Shown: positions 47,901-59,854, counted from the stretch's first letter. The stretch is DNA of 64,000 bases from Mycoplasmopsis bovigenitalium (GCF_900660525.1 NZ_LR214970.1:1-64000), one strand, 5' to 3'. Program-made: numbers and translations. The notes: generated by a model from the letters alone, not told the origin.

Positions 47901-49903
47901 ACAAAAATAGAAACTATTCATTCAAAATTGATTTAGAATCGCCAACTATTGAAGGCGGTTTATACACAACGTATCAACCTGAAAATCTTTACAAAAACTT
48001 ATATACTCCAATTGGTGATTCGATAGAGTCTCAACGTGAATTAAATGATTTCTTTAAACCCGGATATTCAAATGTAGTCAATAAAAATGGCCTTAATGGA
48101 ATTAAAAATGACTCAGATTCATACTATGATTCGCATATCTTAACACAATTTTCTGCTTCAATAAAAGTTGATGCTGGGGTCTCAGTTGACCCTTGACAAG
48201 TTGCTTACAATTCAATGCCTGACTCACAAAAAGCAAAAATTGATAAAGATAGAGATCGTGTTGGTGTTCTGCTTGAAAGAACCCAAATTGAGAACACAAA
48301 AAATAAATGAGATATTAATCCAATTACAAAATATGTCTCATTAAAAGATGAAAAAGGCAATAACTTAGACTTTTTCAAATATTATCGTTCACCATTTGAA
48401 AAACAAGGTAAATTTGTTTATGCGAAATGAAATGGGGCTGAGTACGAAATGCGTTCAGTAACTACTGAACAAAAAATGCGTGAATTATATAGAAAATTCC
48501 TATTAAATGGTTACAAAGCATTGCAAAATCGAATCAATTTGGAAACGAAAAACCCAGATTTAATTAAACGTCCTTCGACCAATTCAATTGAAAAACCTAT
48601 TCAATACAATTATTGACTTGAAGATGCTGGGGAATTATATGGCCCAACAATTAATGATTATTTCATTAGTTTCGGCGGGGTTTATTTCAATGAAAATCAC
48701 GACGAAGTTTATTCATATATTAAATCTAATTACAAAGGGAAAGATATTAAGGTATATGGATATAAACGTGATAGCAATTTTGTTAAATTGTTAAACGATA
48801 AAGGGCAAAATTTATATGAATCATTGTATAACTTCAACAATGAGCAATTGAACCCACTAGTTATTAACAAAGTAGCAGCTGATAACTATAATTTAAATCT
48901 AAATGATGTTATTGAACTTGAAATAAACAACCATATTGATAGATATCACAATGAAATACTAAAACAAATAGGCGAACAACCAATAAAACATAAAGCTAGA
49001 TTTAAAATTGTTGGCATTAATCCAACGTATGTTAATAATGAATTTATAACAACTATTGATGCTGCAAATAAATTGATAGGTTTAGACAAGTTTTCTAATG
49101 GTAAAAATACACCGTTTAATGGTATTTTAACGAATAACTCTAACCCATTACAAGTGACTGGATCTACTGGATTATATTCAAGAAGTGGTTACTGGTCAAG
49201 TATAGATACTTTTAACACTGGCGCACAATCAATTGAAACTACAAAATCAATGTTTGATCAAATATTCAATCCTAAAAATGGTGTTTTATCAAGAACTCTA
49301 AATCAAGATCAAATAATGAAATTCTTAGATCCAACAAAAGATAAATTTGACGAAAATGCCTATAAATCAATTCGTGAGCAACCACAACAAGCAATTAGCA
49401 AGTTTGCCAATATATATGAAAATAAAGTTTATATTGCGCTTTCAAGTGCCATCGATTCTAAGGAAATTGAATCAGGATTCATAGGTCAAATTAGCAATAC
49501 AATTCAAACAATAACTATTTCAATTATTGTTCTAAGCTTCAATGTTTCGCTAATTATTTTGATTATTATGTCAACAATAATAATTAGCGAAAATCAAAAA
49601 AATATTGCAATTTGGTCAATATTGGGCTACAAAAATAGAGAAAAATTGAAAATGTTCTTCCTTGTTTATATTCCATTTATTATTGCTGCAATTTTAATTT
49701 CAATTCCAATTTCAATTGCTATTATGGCTTCATTCAAGGCTGCATTACTAAGTTTTTCTGGCGTGGCACTTAACCTAGCTTTAAAACCAATTTATGTTTT
49801 ATTAACTACTTTGATAATGTTATTAATATTCTTTGTTACTTCATTTATTACTTGAATTAGTGTAAATAAAATGAAGCCAGTTGACTTGCTGAAAGGAAAA
49901 TAA
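41918..49903 (+). CDS. giant FtsX/MacB-type ABC transporter permease
   Basis: One frame of 2,661 residues, with roughly 30 UGA read as Trp. A first helix (residues about 18-38) is followed by an outer domain of about 1,740 residues, then three helices (about 1790-1912) in an FtsX-type unit. A second unit has a helix (about 1960-1983), a 540-residue outer domain and three or four helices (about 2525-2660). This doubled FtsX layout is that of lipoprotein-release or peptide-export permeases, but the first outer domain is extraordinarily large. It shares a TAATG overlap with the ATPase gene. Substrate unknown; a surface or adhesin role for the outer domain is possible. Confidence 0.88.
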
Positions 49904-50853
49904 TGAACAAAAAAAGAAAATTAAATGATGAAGACAAGCAATTTAGCGATTTGCAGTCTTTAACTTCAATTGTTACATTAGAGACCAAAATTACAAAACA
50001 CAATGTTTTGGATGTTTTTGAAAAATCCGGTAAAAGAAATATTATTGCTCCTTGAAGGGCTTATTCATATATTCGCAAAATCGGTAGAAAAAAACGCAAA
50101 AAAGACGGCAATGAAAATTTAACTAATTCATCTGGCAACATTATTGAAGTGCAAAATGTAACCAAAATTTATTCAACTGGCAATGTGTTAACAAAAGTTT
50201 TAAACAACATAAACCTTGAAATTAAGGCTGGCGAAATTGTTTTAATTTTAGGTATTAGTGGTGGGGGAAAATCAACATTGCTTAACCTGATTTCGGGATT
50301 AGATAGGCCAACTAAGGGCAACATTATTGTTGCAAACAAAAATTTACCCTACATGTCAGATCGTGAAATTACTAAACTTAGACGCGATAAGGTAAGTTTT
50401 ATATTCCAAAATTACAATTTATTGGAAAATTTGAATGCTTTTGACAATGTGATGACCGGAGCATGACTTCAAAAAGATTTATCAAGAAGACTGGATTTAA
50501 CCGATTTATTCAAAGAGTACGGCATGAGTGATGAAATTAACAAGTTTCCAACTGAAATGTCAGGGGGTCAGCAACAAAGAGTATCAATAATGAGGGCTTT
50601 ATCAAAAAATGCTGAAATTATTTTTGCTGATGAACCAACCGGTGCACTTGATGAACAAACAACCAGAATTGTTTTAAATTCTCTTTACAAAGCAAATCGT
50701 GATTGAAAAACAACAGTAATTATGGTTAGTCACAACCCAGCAATGTCAGCAATGTGTCATAAAGTTGTACATATTGAAAAAGGTAATATAGTTCGGATTG
50801 ATATTAATGAGAATCCATTGCATCCAGACCAAATAGGTTTATATAACGAATAA
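49903..50853 (+). CDS. ABC transporter ATPase (LolD/MacB type)
   Basis: A 316-residue ATPase. A 75-residue N-terminal extension precedes the core, rich in basic residues near its end. Walker A is GISGGGKST, the Q loop is FIFQNYNLL, the signature MSGGQQQR and Walker B IIFADEPTGALD, then the H-loop VSHN. The MSGGQQQR/GALD form is typical of partners of FtsX-like permeases. It powers the permease upstream and is coupled to it by TAATG. Confidence 0.93.
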
Positions 50854-50890
50854 AAAACAACGCCCTTAATTTTCTGGGGTGTTGTTTTCA
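50854..50890. terminator. bidirectional terminator
   Basis: ACAACGCCC (50857-50865) and GGGTGTTGT (50877-50885) pair; A- and T-runs flank. It covers the stop of the minus-strand membrane gene. Confidence 0.75.
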
Positions 50891-51300
50891 TTTTGTTCTG
50901 ATTCAAAAGGCATTAAATATTTGCTTGGTTTTGCTACAAAACCAAATTGAATTCAAGTTTTAAGTCTTTTGTTAATAGTTTTTTCGTCTGCTTGTTTTTC
51001 AAATGCTTTAAGTATGCCAATTAATAATATTGATTTAATTAAAAAGTAAATTGTGGCAATAGATAGAAGTGAAAATGAAACAATTGATAGGATTTTTACT
51101 CATTCCGCAAGGGTTTGCGATTTATTTGTTACTCAGCCATAAATAAGTGCTCCGGCAGTAAATATGGCAATTAATAAAATAAATATGCAAGATTGAAGAG
51201 TCATCATATTTCTTTGGCGTAAATGGTCGCCCCGGTATTCAATAACTTGTTTTCAAGCCATTATTTTATCATCTAATATTTGGTTATGTTTTTTAGTCAT
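50866..51300 (-). CDS. two-helix membrane protein, unknown function
   Basis: A 144-residue protein with two membrane helices (residues about 36-58 and 71-95), a polar N-terminus and a hydrophilic C-terminus. Five UGA codons are Trp. Its ATG lies inside the end of rbgA (8-base overlap). No family was recognised; it is the last gene of the SPOUT-rbgA operon. Confidence 0.65.
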
Positions 51301-52153
51301 AGGTAACTCCTTTAAGTTCTTTGATTCAATTTAAAAATGTTGTGTATGCTCGATTAAGGTCAATTTTAGAGTTATTTTTAAAATTTTTTAAAACAGCAAT
51401 ATTATTAAATATATTATACTTTGTTATTTCATCTAAATTTTCGTATTGTTTAATGTTTATATTGAAATTGGTAAAAAATTTATCTGGATAATATGCGTGA
51501 ATTACTTCAATAAATGAGTTGGCAAGAAATTGAATAGGAAAGATTTTAGTTTCAATTGAACCAATCATTGCTAATTTGGTGGCAGCTAGTTGGTTGTCTT
51601 GTTTTGGTAATAAAATACCAGGTGTATCCATAAAAAAGAAATTATCAATTGCAACTCATTGTTTTGAGCGAGTAACACCAGGATAATTTGCTACTTTTAA
51701 TGTCTTTTTCTGACTAATTAAATTGATAAGAGTGCTCTTACCAGCATTAGGTATACCTACAACAAATGCCTTAATTTTCGGGTTAAGAAGACCTTTTGCC
51801 TTATCTTTTTTAACCTTGTCTAATGTTAATTTTTCAATATTTTTGATAATTATATTGCGCGATGATTGTTTTCGTAAATCAAGTCATAGAACCTTTGATC
51901 CTTTGAATCGTTTTTCAATCATTTCTTTTTTTGAAGTATCCATTAAATCTGATTTTGTAATAACAAATAATCTAGGTTTGCTTGGAGCAATTGAATCAAA
52001 ATCTTCATTGTAGCTACTAATAGGGCAGCGAGCGTCTAAAACAACAACGAATATGTCTGCTAAAATTGCATTTTCCTTAATTTCTTTCATTCCTTTTGCC
52101 ATATGGCCAGGATATCAATTAATTAAGTTTTGGTGTTCTTTATCAAAATTCAT
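51293..52153 (-). CDS. rbgA: ribosome biogenesis GTPase (RbgA/YlqF)
   Basis: RbgA matures the large ribosomal subunit. The 286-residue protein begins with the family motif WYPGHMAKG and has circularly permuted GTPase motifs: G4 TKSDLMD before G1 GIPNAGKST, then G3 DTPG. UGA at several sites is Trp. The ATG overlaps the stop of the small coiled-coil gene (TAATG). Confidence 0.94.
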
Positions 52154-52392
52154 TAATTTTCCTTATTGTTCAAACTTCTAATGAACTCATTTTTTGATTT
52201 TTCGGCTTTTAGTTGTTCATTTTCGTCAATAATTTTTTTAATCGATTTAGTTAAATTTTCGTTTTTGTTTGTCAATTCATCAACTAATAGAACAAAATCA
52301 TTGATTAAATTTTCAACTTCAGCACAACTATAGCCATTTAATTCCCTTGATAATTCCTTAAATTCTTGGATTAATTTATTTTTATCATTCAT
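52153..52392 (-). CDS. small coiled-coil protein, DivIVA/GpsB-like
   Basis: A 79-residue protein: FKELSRELNGYSCAEVENL then a continuous coiled coil with ENLTKSIKKIIDENEQLK. The GYS-x-x-EV start followed by a coil is the pattern of DivIVA/GpsB N-termini (GYd..EVD.F). The rest of DivIVA is missing, so it could only be a mini-form. It is coupled to both neighbours by overlaps. Confidence 0.6.
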   Translation of the reverse strand: MNDKNKLIQEFKELSRELNGYSCAEVENLINDFVLLVDELTNKNENLTKSIKKIIDENEQLKAEKSKNEFIRSLNNKEN

Positions 52393-53104
52393 TTTTACCT
52401 CTTGCTTTATTTAATATTATACCCGTTGCAACAGATACATTCAAACTTTCAAAATCAATAGGAATATGAATTTTACTTGTCGCATATTTATAAAGATTTT
52501 TATCAACTCCATGACCCTCATTGCCTATTACAATAACTTTCTTTTCAGGGTAATTTATTGTATTAAAATCTTTTGAATCAGCATCTAATGAGGTTATATA
52601 AATTGGATAATTTTTTACTAATTCTTTTATAAATGATTCAGATTCGTTAATTTTAACAATCTTAATTTTAAATATTGCCCCTTGGGTTGAACGAATAATT
52701 TTAGGATTATAAACATTAACGTTCGTGTAAATAGTATCATAACCAAAAGCCACTGCTGTTCTAATTATTGTTCCGATATTTCCAGGATCTTGAACATTAT
52801 CACAAAAAACTATGTTCTTTGATTCTTTATTTATTTGAGGTTTTTGACACAGTGCCACAAATCCCTCGGGATGGGTTGTTGTTGTAATTGATTTCAAAAC
52901 ATTATCTGTGATTTTAATTGAATTTTGATAGCAATTTGAATTGTTTAATTCAAAAATTTGAATAATTTTAATGTTATTTTTTATTGCTTCATTTATTATA
53001 TTTTTACCCTCAATGACAAACAAATTCTCATCGCCTTTATTGATAATTTTTTTAACCTGCTTTATTGTTTCATTGTTGACGCTTGATATCGTTTTTTTAT
53101 TCAT
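52385..53104 (-). CDS. SPOUT RNA methyltransferase (TrmH family)
   Basis: A 239-residue 2'-O-ribose methyltransferase. It has an N-terminal substrate-binding domain (FVIEGKNIINEAI), then FCDNVQDPGNIGTIIRTAVAFG, VIVIGNEGHGVD and IPIDFESLNVSVATGIIL, the three knot motifs. The target nucleotide is unknown. It overlaps trmL by 8 bases, so two SPOUT enzymes are made together. Confidence 0.87.
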   Translation of the reverse strand: MNKKTISSVNNETIKQVKKIINKGDENLFVIEGKNIINEAIKNNIKIIQIFELNNSNCYQNSIKITDNVLKSITTTTHPEGFVALCQKPQINKESKNIVFCDNVQDPGNIGTIIRTAVAFGYDTIYTNVNVYNPKIIRSTQGAIFKIKIVKINESESFIKELVKNYPIYITSLDADSKDFNTINYPEKKVIVIGNEGHGVDKNLYKYATSKIHIPIDFESLNVSVATGIILNKARGKNE

Positions 53105-53618
53105 TTAAGTAAAATTTGCCTTTCTGAGATTCAAAGCAACTAAGCCCCTCAAAATCAAGTTGTCTCATTATCTCAAAACCAATTATTGAAACACAGTTTG
53201 CTAAATTTAAACTCCTCATAGCTGATACCATTGGAATTCTTAAACAATTGGATATGTTTGATGAAAGAATTTGTTTATCAATACCTGTTGATTCACGACC
53301 AAACATGACCCAAATTTCGCGATCTTGCATTGCTACATTTTTGTAATCTGGTTCAACATATGACTTTTGCCCATATCTTGTTATATAAAAAATATTTTTT
53401 GATGAGTATTTTTTGTAAAAATCATCATAGGAAGCATGTATTTCATGTTGAATATCACTTAAAAGTCTGCCCGCTGCTGGCCTACTTAATCATTTTGGCA
53501 ACAATTCAAAACCGATAGGTTTAATAATATGTAATTTTGCTCCTAAAGCATAACAAGTTCTAATGATATTTCCAGTGTTTGGGCAAATTTCGGGTTGATA
53601 CAAAACAATGTGAAGCAT
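53097..53618 (-). CDS. trmL: tRNA (cytidine/uridine-34 2'-O) methyltransferase
   Basis: A 173-residue minimal SPOUT enzyme. It starts [21 protein letters not shown], has [11 protein letters not shown] and [21 protein letters not shown], as in TrmL/YibK. It would modify the wobble nucleotide of Leu tRNAs. An in-frame ATG upstream (53675) gives a poor N-terminus, so ATG 53618 with GGAGGAA upstream is used. Confidence 0.9.
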
Positions 53619-53664
53619 GTTCCTCCTATTTAATATGTATATTTTAACAAATACGCGAAAATGT

Positions 53665-53695
53665 ATATAAAACATCGCAAGTTTATGCGATGTTA
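53665..53695 (-). terminator. terminator after tig
   Basis: ACATCGC and GCGATGT pair with an 8-base loop, followed by TTTTA on the minus strand. Confidence 0.75.
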
Positions 53696-53699
53696 GGGA

Positions 53700-55166
53700 T
53701 TATTTTTTGTCTTTTTTCTTAGCTGCTTTTTCGATTTCTTTTTCTTTTTCTAGTTTTAATTCTTCAGCTCTTTTGTTTCATTCAATTGAAATTCTTGTTG
53801 CGTTAGTTTCAAGTTCTTTTTGAAGTTTTTCTAGTTTTTCTCCAGATTTTTCATCTTGTGATTTTACAAATGCAACAAATGCACGTTTTTCAAGAATACG
53901 TTCTGTAATTTGTCTTTTATTGTTTTCATCTTGCATGAAGAAACCGGTTAAGAAACTTGTTGGTAAACCTGATGACATTGATGTAATAGCTGCTCATTGT
54001 TCAATTTCTTCTTTTGAAACTTCTTTGCTTTCAACAACTGATTTTAATAAGTGTTGTGCAACTAATGTAAATGAAATGCTTTGTTTTTCTTCTTTAAATA
54101 CTAATTCATTAAATTCTTTTTCATTTTTGTCTAGGATTTTTAGATAGTCTTCAAATTTAATACCTTGTTGTTTTAATTGTTGAATAACTTGTTTACGTTT
54201 TTCTTCAACTTGGTGGTGAACAAATATTTCATTGATGTTAATTTCGTTATTTTTCAATACTTCATTTGCGAATTCTTCAATGTATTTATTCAATGAAATT
54301 TCAATTTCGCTGTTTGTAATTACTCATTTAATAACATCTTTAGCTTCTTCGATTGTTTTTGCTTGTCCGGCACGAAGTACAAAAATATTGTCTTCAGTAA
54401 GTTTTGTTTCTTCTGGTCTTTTAGCTGCTACGATTTCAACTTCAAAAGTTGCTTTTTGGCCCGCTAATTTATCAACAGGGTATTTTTCTGGGAATGTTAC
54501 AACTACTTCGCCTTTATAGCCAACTTTTTTATCTACAAGTTGGTCTTCAAAAGTATCGATAAAAGTTTTTGAACCAAGTTTTAATTCAAAGCCTTCTGCT
54601 TGCCCGCCATCAAAAGGTTCATTGTTTACGAAACCTTTGTAATTTAAAGTAACAGTGTCGCCAAATTTTGTTTTTTGTGTTGCTTTTAAAGGTGCTTGTA
54701 GTGAAGTTTCTTTTAATTTTTCATCAATGTATTCTTCAACATCTTTTTCAGTAACTTTTGGTAAGTCGAATTTAACTTTAACGCCGTCAAGTTTAATTTT
54801 TGATAAATCAACATCAAGTGGATAGGCAACTTCAAACACAACTTTTTCATCTGTTATTTCAATAACATTGATATTTGGTTGAGTAGCAATCACTCTGTCA
54901 TTTTCTTTTTTTAGTTCTTCAAAAATATCTTTTAGGTTAGTTGATAGATATGAATTTAATGCATTTTCAAAAGCTTGTGGTTTTGAAATGTATTTTTTAG
55001 CAATGTCAGCAGGAACTTTACCTTTTCTAAAACCATCAATTTTTAAGTTTTTAACTAAATTTTGTAAGGCTTTTTCATGTAATTTTGATCATTGTTCGTC
55101 TTTTAATTCAATTGTTTTTCTTATTTCGACTTTTTTCTCGTCGATAACAATGTTTTTCTTAGCCAT
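53700..55166 (-). CDS. tig: trigger factor
   Basis: A ribosome-bound chaperone and prolyl isomerase. The 488-residue protein has the ribosome-binding loop as GFRKGKVP (residues about 44-51), the FKBP domain with GDTVTLNYKGFVNNEPFDGGQAEGF (residues about 165-190), and a helical C-terminal arm ending in a Lys/Glu tail. Three UGA are Trp. Confidence 0.95.
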
Positions 55167-55235
55167 ATAATCTCCTTATTTAATCTGAATAATAATATAA
55201 TTGTATTATAAATTAAATTTATATTAATAAAAACA

Positions 55236-55258
55236 AAAGGGACAAGCGCCCCTTGATT
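55236..55258 (-). terminator. terminator of the acid phosphatase gene
   Basis: AAGGG and CCCTT pair on the minus strand; a T-rich run follows. Confidence 0.65.
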
Positions 55259-55259
55259 G

Positions 55260-56510
55260 TTATTTACTATCCTGCGAAGTATTTCTAACTTCTTCTAATG
55301 CTTTTCAAACATCTTCAAATGATTCATAATCGTGTGCTCATCCACCATACATTGCGTTACCTGGGACTTGAACGTTAAATTGATGTCATGATAATTCCTC
55401 AATTTTAACATTTTCAGTGCTATCGTGTGTTGCTGTGCCAGTTACTTTTACACCCTTAGCGCCATCAATTTTTGTAAATAGATCATTAATTTGTTGTTTC
55501 TCAGCAAATTTAATATTTTCGCCTGATTTAGCGTTTTTGTATGCATCATCGAAGAAATCGTTAAAATCATCTCCAATTTTCATTATTACTTTTGTAACAA
55601 TTTTGTCTCCCGATCCTTCCTGAGAAACACTGAAATTTCAACCATTTGGATTGTCACTTACTGCATTCATTCTTGCATTTTTTGAAGGTGCTTTTGAGCC
55701 AGATGGAAGTTTATCAACGCCTAATTCTAGAGCAGTTTTTCAAGGTGTTGGATCATATGTTTTGTCATCTTTCATTGGAACAACACCTCTTGTTCAAAAC
55801 ATTCAATCGTGTACAAATTGCTTTTTAACACCTACTTTGATTAAGTTATTTTTGATGCCATCAACAGAAGCTCTAAGTTGTCTAATGTTTGAGTTAAATA
55901 GAACAATTCCGCCATTTTCAAATACATGGTTAATAAAGTCTACAGCGCCAGGAACAGCTTTTCTGTTTCCTTTTTGGTCTATATTTTCCTTGAAATCTCT
56001 ACTGTATTTTCCATTGTTTGCAATAACATTTGATGCTTGAGTGTATTCGTTAACTAGAACAGTTTCGTCAATATCCATAAATACAACAGGGATTGCTTTT
56101 CCGCTTTCAGGGTTTGAAACTTTACCAGAAGTTTTATCCACTTTGCCATAATCCATATTATCTTGAGTAGCTTTTTTCTTTAAGTTATCAAAAGCTGCTT
56201 TTGCCAATGTATATGCTTGCAGAGCAGCTGCTCTTTGTTCGGCAGATTTCACATAGAATAGGATTGAACCGGCAATATGTGCACCATCATTAAGTTGAGC
56301 AATAAGTTTTGCTTTGTCAGTGTTACTTAGTTTTAACTTACTAATTAAAGTTACTTTTTGAGGGGTAGTTAAAGAATCAACTTCTTTTGCTAATTGATTT
56401 CTTTTTTCAGCATTATTTAATGTTTTTGAATCATTTTTACAACTTGCAACTATAGAAGAAACACCAATAATTGGCGCTATACTTGCAATTAATTTGAACT
56501 TTTTATTCAT
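55260..56510 (-). CDS. class C acid phosphatase / 5'-nucleotidase lipoprotein (P4 family, HAD)
   Basis: A 416-residue surface lipoprotein. The signal peptide ends with IVAS-C. A helical N-terminal region is followed by a HAD domain: motif I VFMDIDETVLV (nucleophile Asp and Asp+2), then LFNSNIRQ as motif II and IGDDFNDFFDDA as motif IV. It is like the e(P4) lipoproteins that dephosphorylate nucleotides (NMN and others) at the cell surface. Five or more UGA are Trp. ATG 56510 is chosen over 56567 because it begins the signal peptide and follows GGAG. Confidence 0.88.
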
Positions 56511-56567
56511 TATTCTCCTTATTAGTACTAATTTAATTTTACTATTTAGTTGTGCTAAATAAAACAA

Positions 56568-56600
56568 AATTAAAAACCCTAAACTATTTCATTTAGGGTC
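56568..56600 (-). terminator. terminator of mnmG-rlmH
   Basis: ACCCTAAA and TTTAGGGT pair perfectly, followed by T5 on the minus strand. Confidence 0.8.
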
Positions 56601-56609
56601 AATATGTTT

Positions 56610-57056
56610 TTATTTATGATATTTTTTGTTATTTAATATTGAAGCTGCTCGATATATCTGTTCGCTTAGCATAACTCTAAAAAGTTGGTGTGGAAAAGTT
56701 AATTTTGAAAAACATCAACTAAAATTTGATTTTATTTCGCTTTCAATTACACCATCTGAACCACCAATAATAAATGTTATATCTTGTTGATTGTCAATTA
56801 TTTTACTCAGTTCAATTGAGTCGATATTTTTTCCTCTTAAACTACATAATATTACAAATGAATTTTTTTGTATTGCGTCAATAATTAATTTTGTTTCTTT
56901 TTGTTTTTTGGCTTCTGTGTTTTTTTCTTCACTAAATTCTTTTACTTCTACAATTGAAAATGAATAGTAATGGGAAATTCTTTTAGCATAAGAATTGAAT
57001 AATTCTTTGAACTCTGGAGATAAATTTCCAACAGAAATTATCTTAATTTTTTTCAT
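56610..57056 (-). CDS. rlmH: 23S rRNA pseudouridine-1915 N3-methyltransferase
   Basis: A 148-residue SPOUT enzyme. It has [11 protein letters not shown] and the C-terminal [17 protein letters not shown] block that define RlmH (YbeA). One UGA is Trp. It overlaps the mnmG end by 14 bases. Confidence 0.93.
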
Positions 57057-58875
57057 TGTGTTTGCTTTCGATATGAAACATTAACATTTGGATGTCAGCA
57101 GGATTAATGCCGCTAATTCTTGAAGCTTGACCAATTGTTGTTGGCTTGATTTGTATTAATTTTTGTTTAGCTTCTGTCGCAATATTTTTAACTAATTCGT
57201 AGTCTATATCATTTGGTATTTTTAAATTTTCAAGACGAACCATTTTGGCAGCATCATTTTTTTGTTTTTCAATATAACCATGCAATCTAACCATAATAGT
57301 TAGTTCTCGCTTATACTCAAAATCAGGGATTACATCATCTACTTCAACCTCAGGTCTTGATAAAATTTTTAGTAATGATGGACCATCAAAAACATTATAT
57401 TTAGTAGCTAATTCAGACTTGCTTGAAATATGGTTGTTTGCTAAATATTCGATTTTATTGTCAATTTGTTTGTATTTTTCAATAACTTTGTCATATTGTT
57501 CTTGTGTTAATGTTCCGGCATAAAGTCCATATTCAGCCAATCTTATATCTGCATTATCATTTCTTAATAAAAGGCGATATTCTGCTCGAGATGTTAGCAT
57601 TCTGTATGGCTCTTTTGTTCCTTTTGTTACTAAATCATCAATCAATACGCCAAGATAACCATGGTTTCTCAATATAACCATAGGTTCTTTGTTTAAAATT
57701 TTTAATCCTGCATTAATTCCTGCTACAAGTCCTTGTCCAGCAGCTTCTTCATAACCGCTGGTCCCATTAATTTGTCCAGCAGTAAATAAATTCTCAATAA
57801 TTTTTGTTTCTAGAGAGGGTTTTAGTTGCAAAGGGTCAATTGCGTCATATTCAATTGCATATCCTCATTTTTGCACTCGTGCATTTTTTAATCCCGGAAT
57901 TGTTCTAATTAATTGATCTTGAACGTCGATTGGTAATGAAGTAGAAAGGCCATTTACATATGTAATAGTTCCATCTGCTGTTTCAGGTTCAAAAAAGACT
58001 TGATGACGAGGTTTTGATGCAAATTTAACTATCTTATCTTCAATTGATGGGCAATATCTTGGACCTATACCTTCGATTAATCCAGAATACATTGCACTTT
58101 TGTGTAGGTTTTTATTGATAATTTCATGGGTTTGTGGTGTTGTGTAAGTTAAATGGCAAGCAACTTGAGCGGGGATATCAACATTTGAGCGACTTGAAAA
58201 ACTTAAATTTATTTCATCAAGTATTTCTTGTTCAACTTCTGAATAGTCAATTGAATCAGATCAAATTCTTGGAGGTGTTCCTGTTTTTAGTCTTTGCAAT
58301 GAAAAACCATGTTTTAAAAGAGAATCACTCAATGTTTTTGTTGTTTTTTCGTTATCTGGGCCACTAAAAATTGCATCAGATCCCCTTAGTATTCTTGAAT
58401 CCATATAAGTCCCAGTTGTAACCACACAAACCTTTGCAAATATTGTTTGATTATCATCAAGAATTACACCTTTAAAAACGCCATTTTCTGCAATAATTTC
58501 TTCAACACCGGCTTGATAAAAGTCTAAATTAGGTTGATTATCAACATATTCATTGATAATTTTTGAATATTTTTCCTTATCAATTTGTGCTCTAAGGGCT
58601 CAAACCGCTGGCCCTTTTGATTGATTTAACATTTTCAACTGAATAGTGGCAAGGTCAGCTCACAGACCTTGCATTCCGCCAAGTGCATCAATTTCCCTAG
58701 TTATTATTCCCTTTGCAGGCCCGCCGATTGAAGGGTTGCAGGGCATCATTCCTAATCTACTTTTATTAAATGAAATGAGCAAAGTTTTGTGTTTTTGGTG
58801 AGTTAAAGCAAATGCAGCTTCTAATCCCGCATGTCCTCCACCAATCACAATTGCATCATAAGTCTTATTATTCAT
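57043..58875 (-). CDS. mnmG: tRNA uridine 5-carboxymethylaminomethyl modification enzyme MnmG
   Basis: With MnmE, MnmG modifies U34 of certain tRNAs. The 610-residue flavoprotein has the FAD site [14 protein letters not shown] at the start, [13 protein letters not shown], then [40 protein letters not shown] (the GidA signature; start of the segment LFTAGQ) and [12 protein letters not shown]. Several UGA are Trp. It is the first gene of mnmG-rlmH. Confidence 0.96.
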
Positions 58876-58922
58876 AAATTATATTTTAATACAAAAGATT
58901 AATATTAATTATTTAATTTTGG

Positions 58923-58928
58923 TATAAC
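58923..58928 (+). promoter_or_regulatory. -10 element placed for a leaderless transcript
   Basis: TATAAC ends 6 bases before ATG 58935. No ribosome site is seen. Confidence 0.5.
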
Positions 58929-58934
58929 TATATT

Positions 58935-59759
58935 ATGGAAAAACGTTTAATTCAAGCTTATTTTATTGATCTGGATGGCACAATGTTGGATGCTGGCGAA
59001 GATAATGGTTTTATGTCCGCTGAAAACATTGAATTTTTAAAAGAATTACAGAAAACTACTCCAGTTATTCCTTCGACTGGGAGAAGACCAAAAGGTGCAG
59101 TTCCTCAAATAATGAAATTGATTAATGCGCCATACGCAGTTTGTTCGACAGGTTCAGTTGTTGCAGATCCTAACGGTGAAATTATTCATAGTGTAAATAT
59201 AAAAAATGAGACTAAAAATAAGTTACTTAAATTATTCATGGATACTAAATTAAACATAATAATTAATGGTGCAGATACAATTTATCATTTTGGTGAATTC
59301 AATTGAAATAAAAGGGATTGAGTAAAAAGATTTGATAAAAAAAGCTATCAAGAAATAGATAAAAATCAAGATATTAGACAATTTTTGATTTTTGGTTTAG
59401 ATCTAGAAGAAACATCAAATTTTGAAAAATATTTAAACGATAATTACCCTGAATTAGCCACTCATGTTGTTTCTAGAGGATATTCAATTGAGGTTACTGA
59501 TAAGTCTGCTACAAAAGGTTCTGCAAATAAATATGTTGCTGAGCTTTTAGGTTTAGATATTAAAAAATGTGCTCATATCGGCGATTCAAAAAATGATTTG
59601 TTAGCATTGCCTCATGTTGGTTATTTAGTTGCAATGGGTAATGCTGAACAAGAAATTAAGCAAGCAGCAAGTTTTGTTGGTGAAGATTACAGTAATGGCG
59701 GTCTAGCAAGAACAATACAAAAATTCGAAAAATTTATTGATAAAACTATTGAAAATTAG
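58935..59759 (+). CDS. HAD-superfamily (Cof-type) phosphatase
   Basis: A 274-residue Cof/HAD-IIB phosphatase of sugar phosphates or similar. Motif I is YFIDLDGTML (Asp12), motif II PSTGRRP, motif III KGSANKYV and motif IV IGDSKNDLLAL. The cap is of the C2 type. Two UGA are Trp. It lies alone, with a leaderless-type promoter. Confidence 0.88.
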
Positions 59760-59774
59760 TCAATGAATTGATAC

Positions 59775-59823
59775 AAAAAATAACGAATTCAATTTAAATT
59801 TACTGATTTTCGTTATTTTTTAA
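59775..59823. terminator. bidirectional terminator
   Basis: AAAAAATAACGAA and TTCGTTATTTTTT pair across a 20-base loop between the two convergent genes. Confidence 0.65.
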
Positions 59824-59854
59824 TATTCAATTATTTTGAATTTGATGCCAAAAA

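Noticed and set aside
48588..48794. Small ORF inside the permease gene
   Set aside because: It is out of frame with the long permease reading frame, which is open across it.
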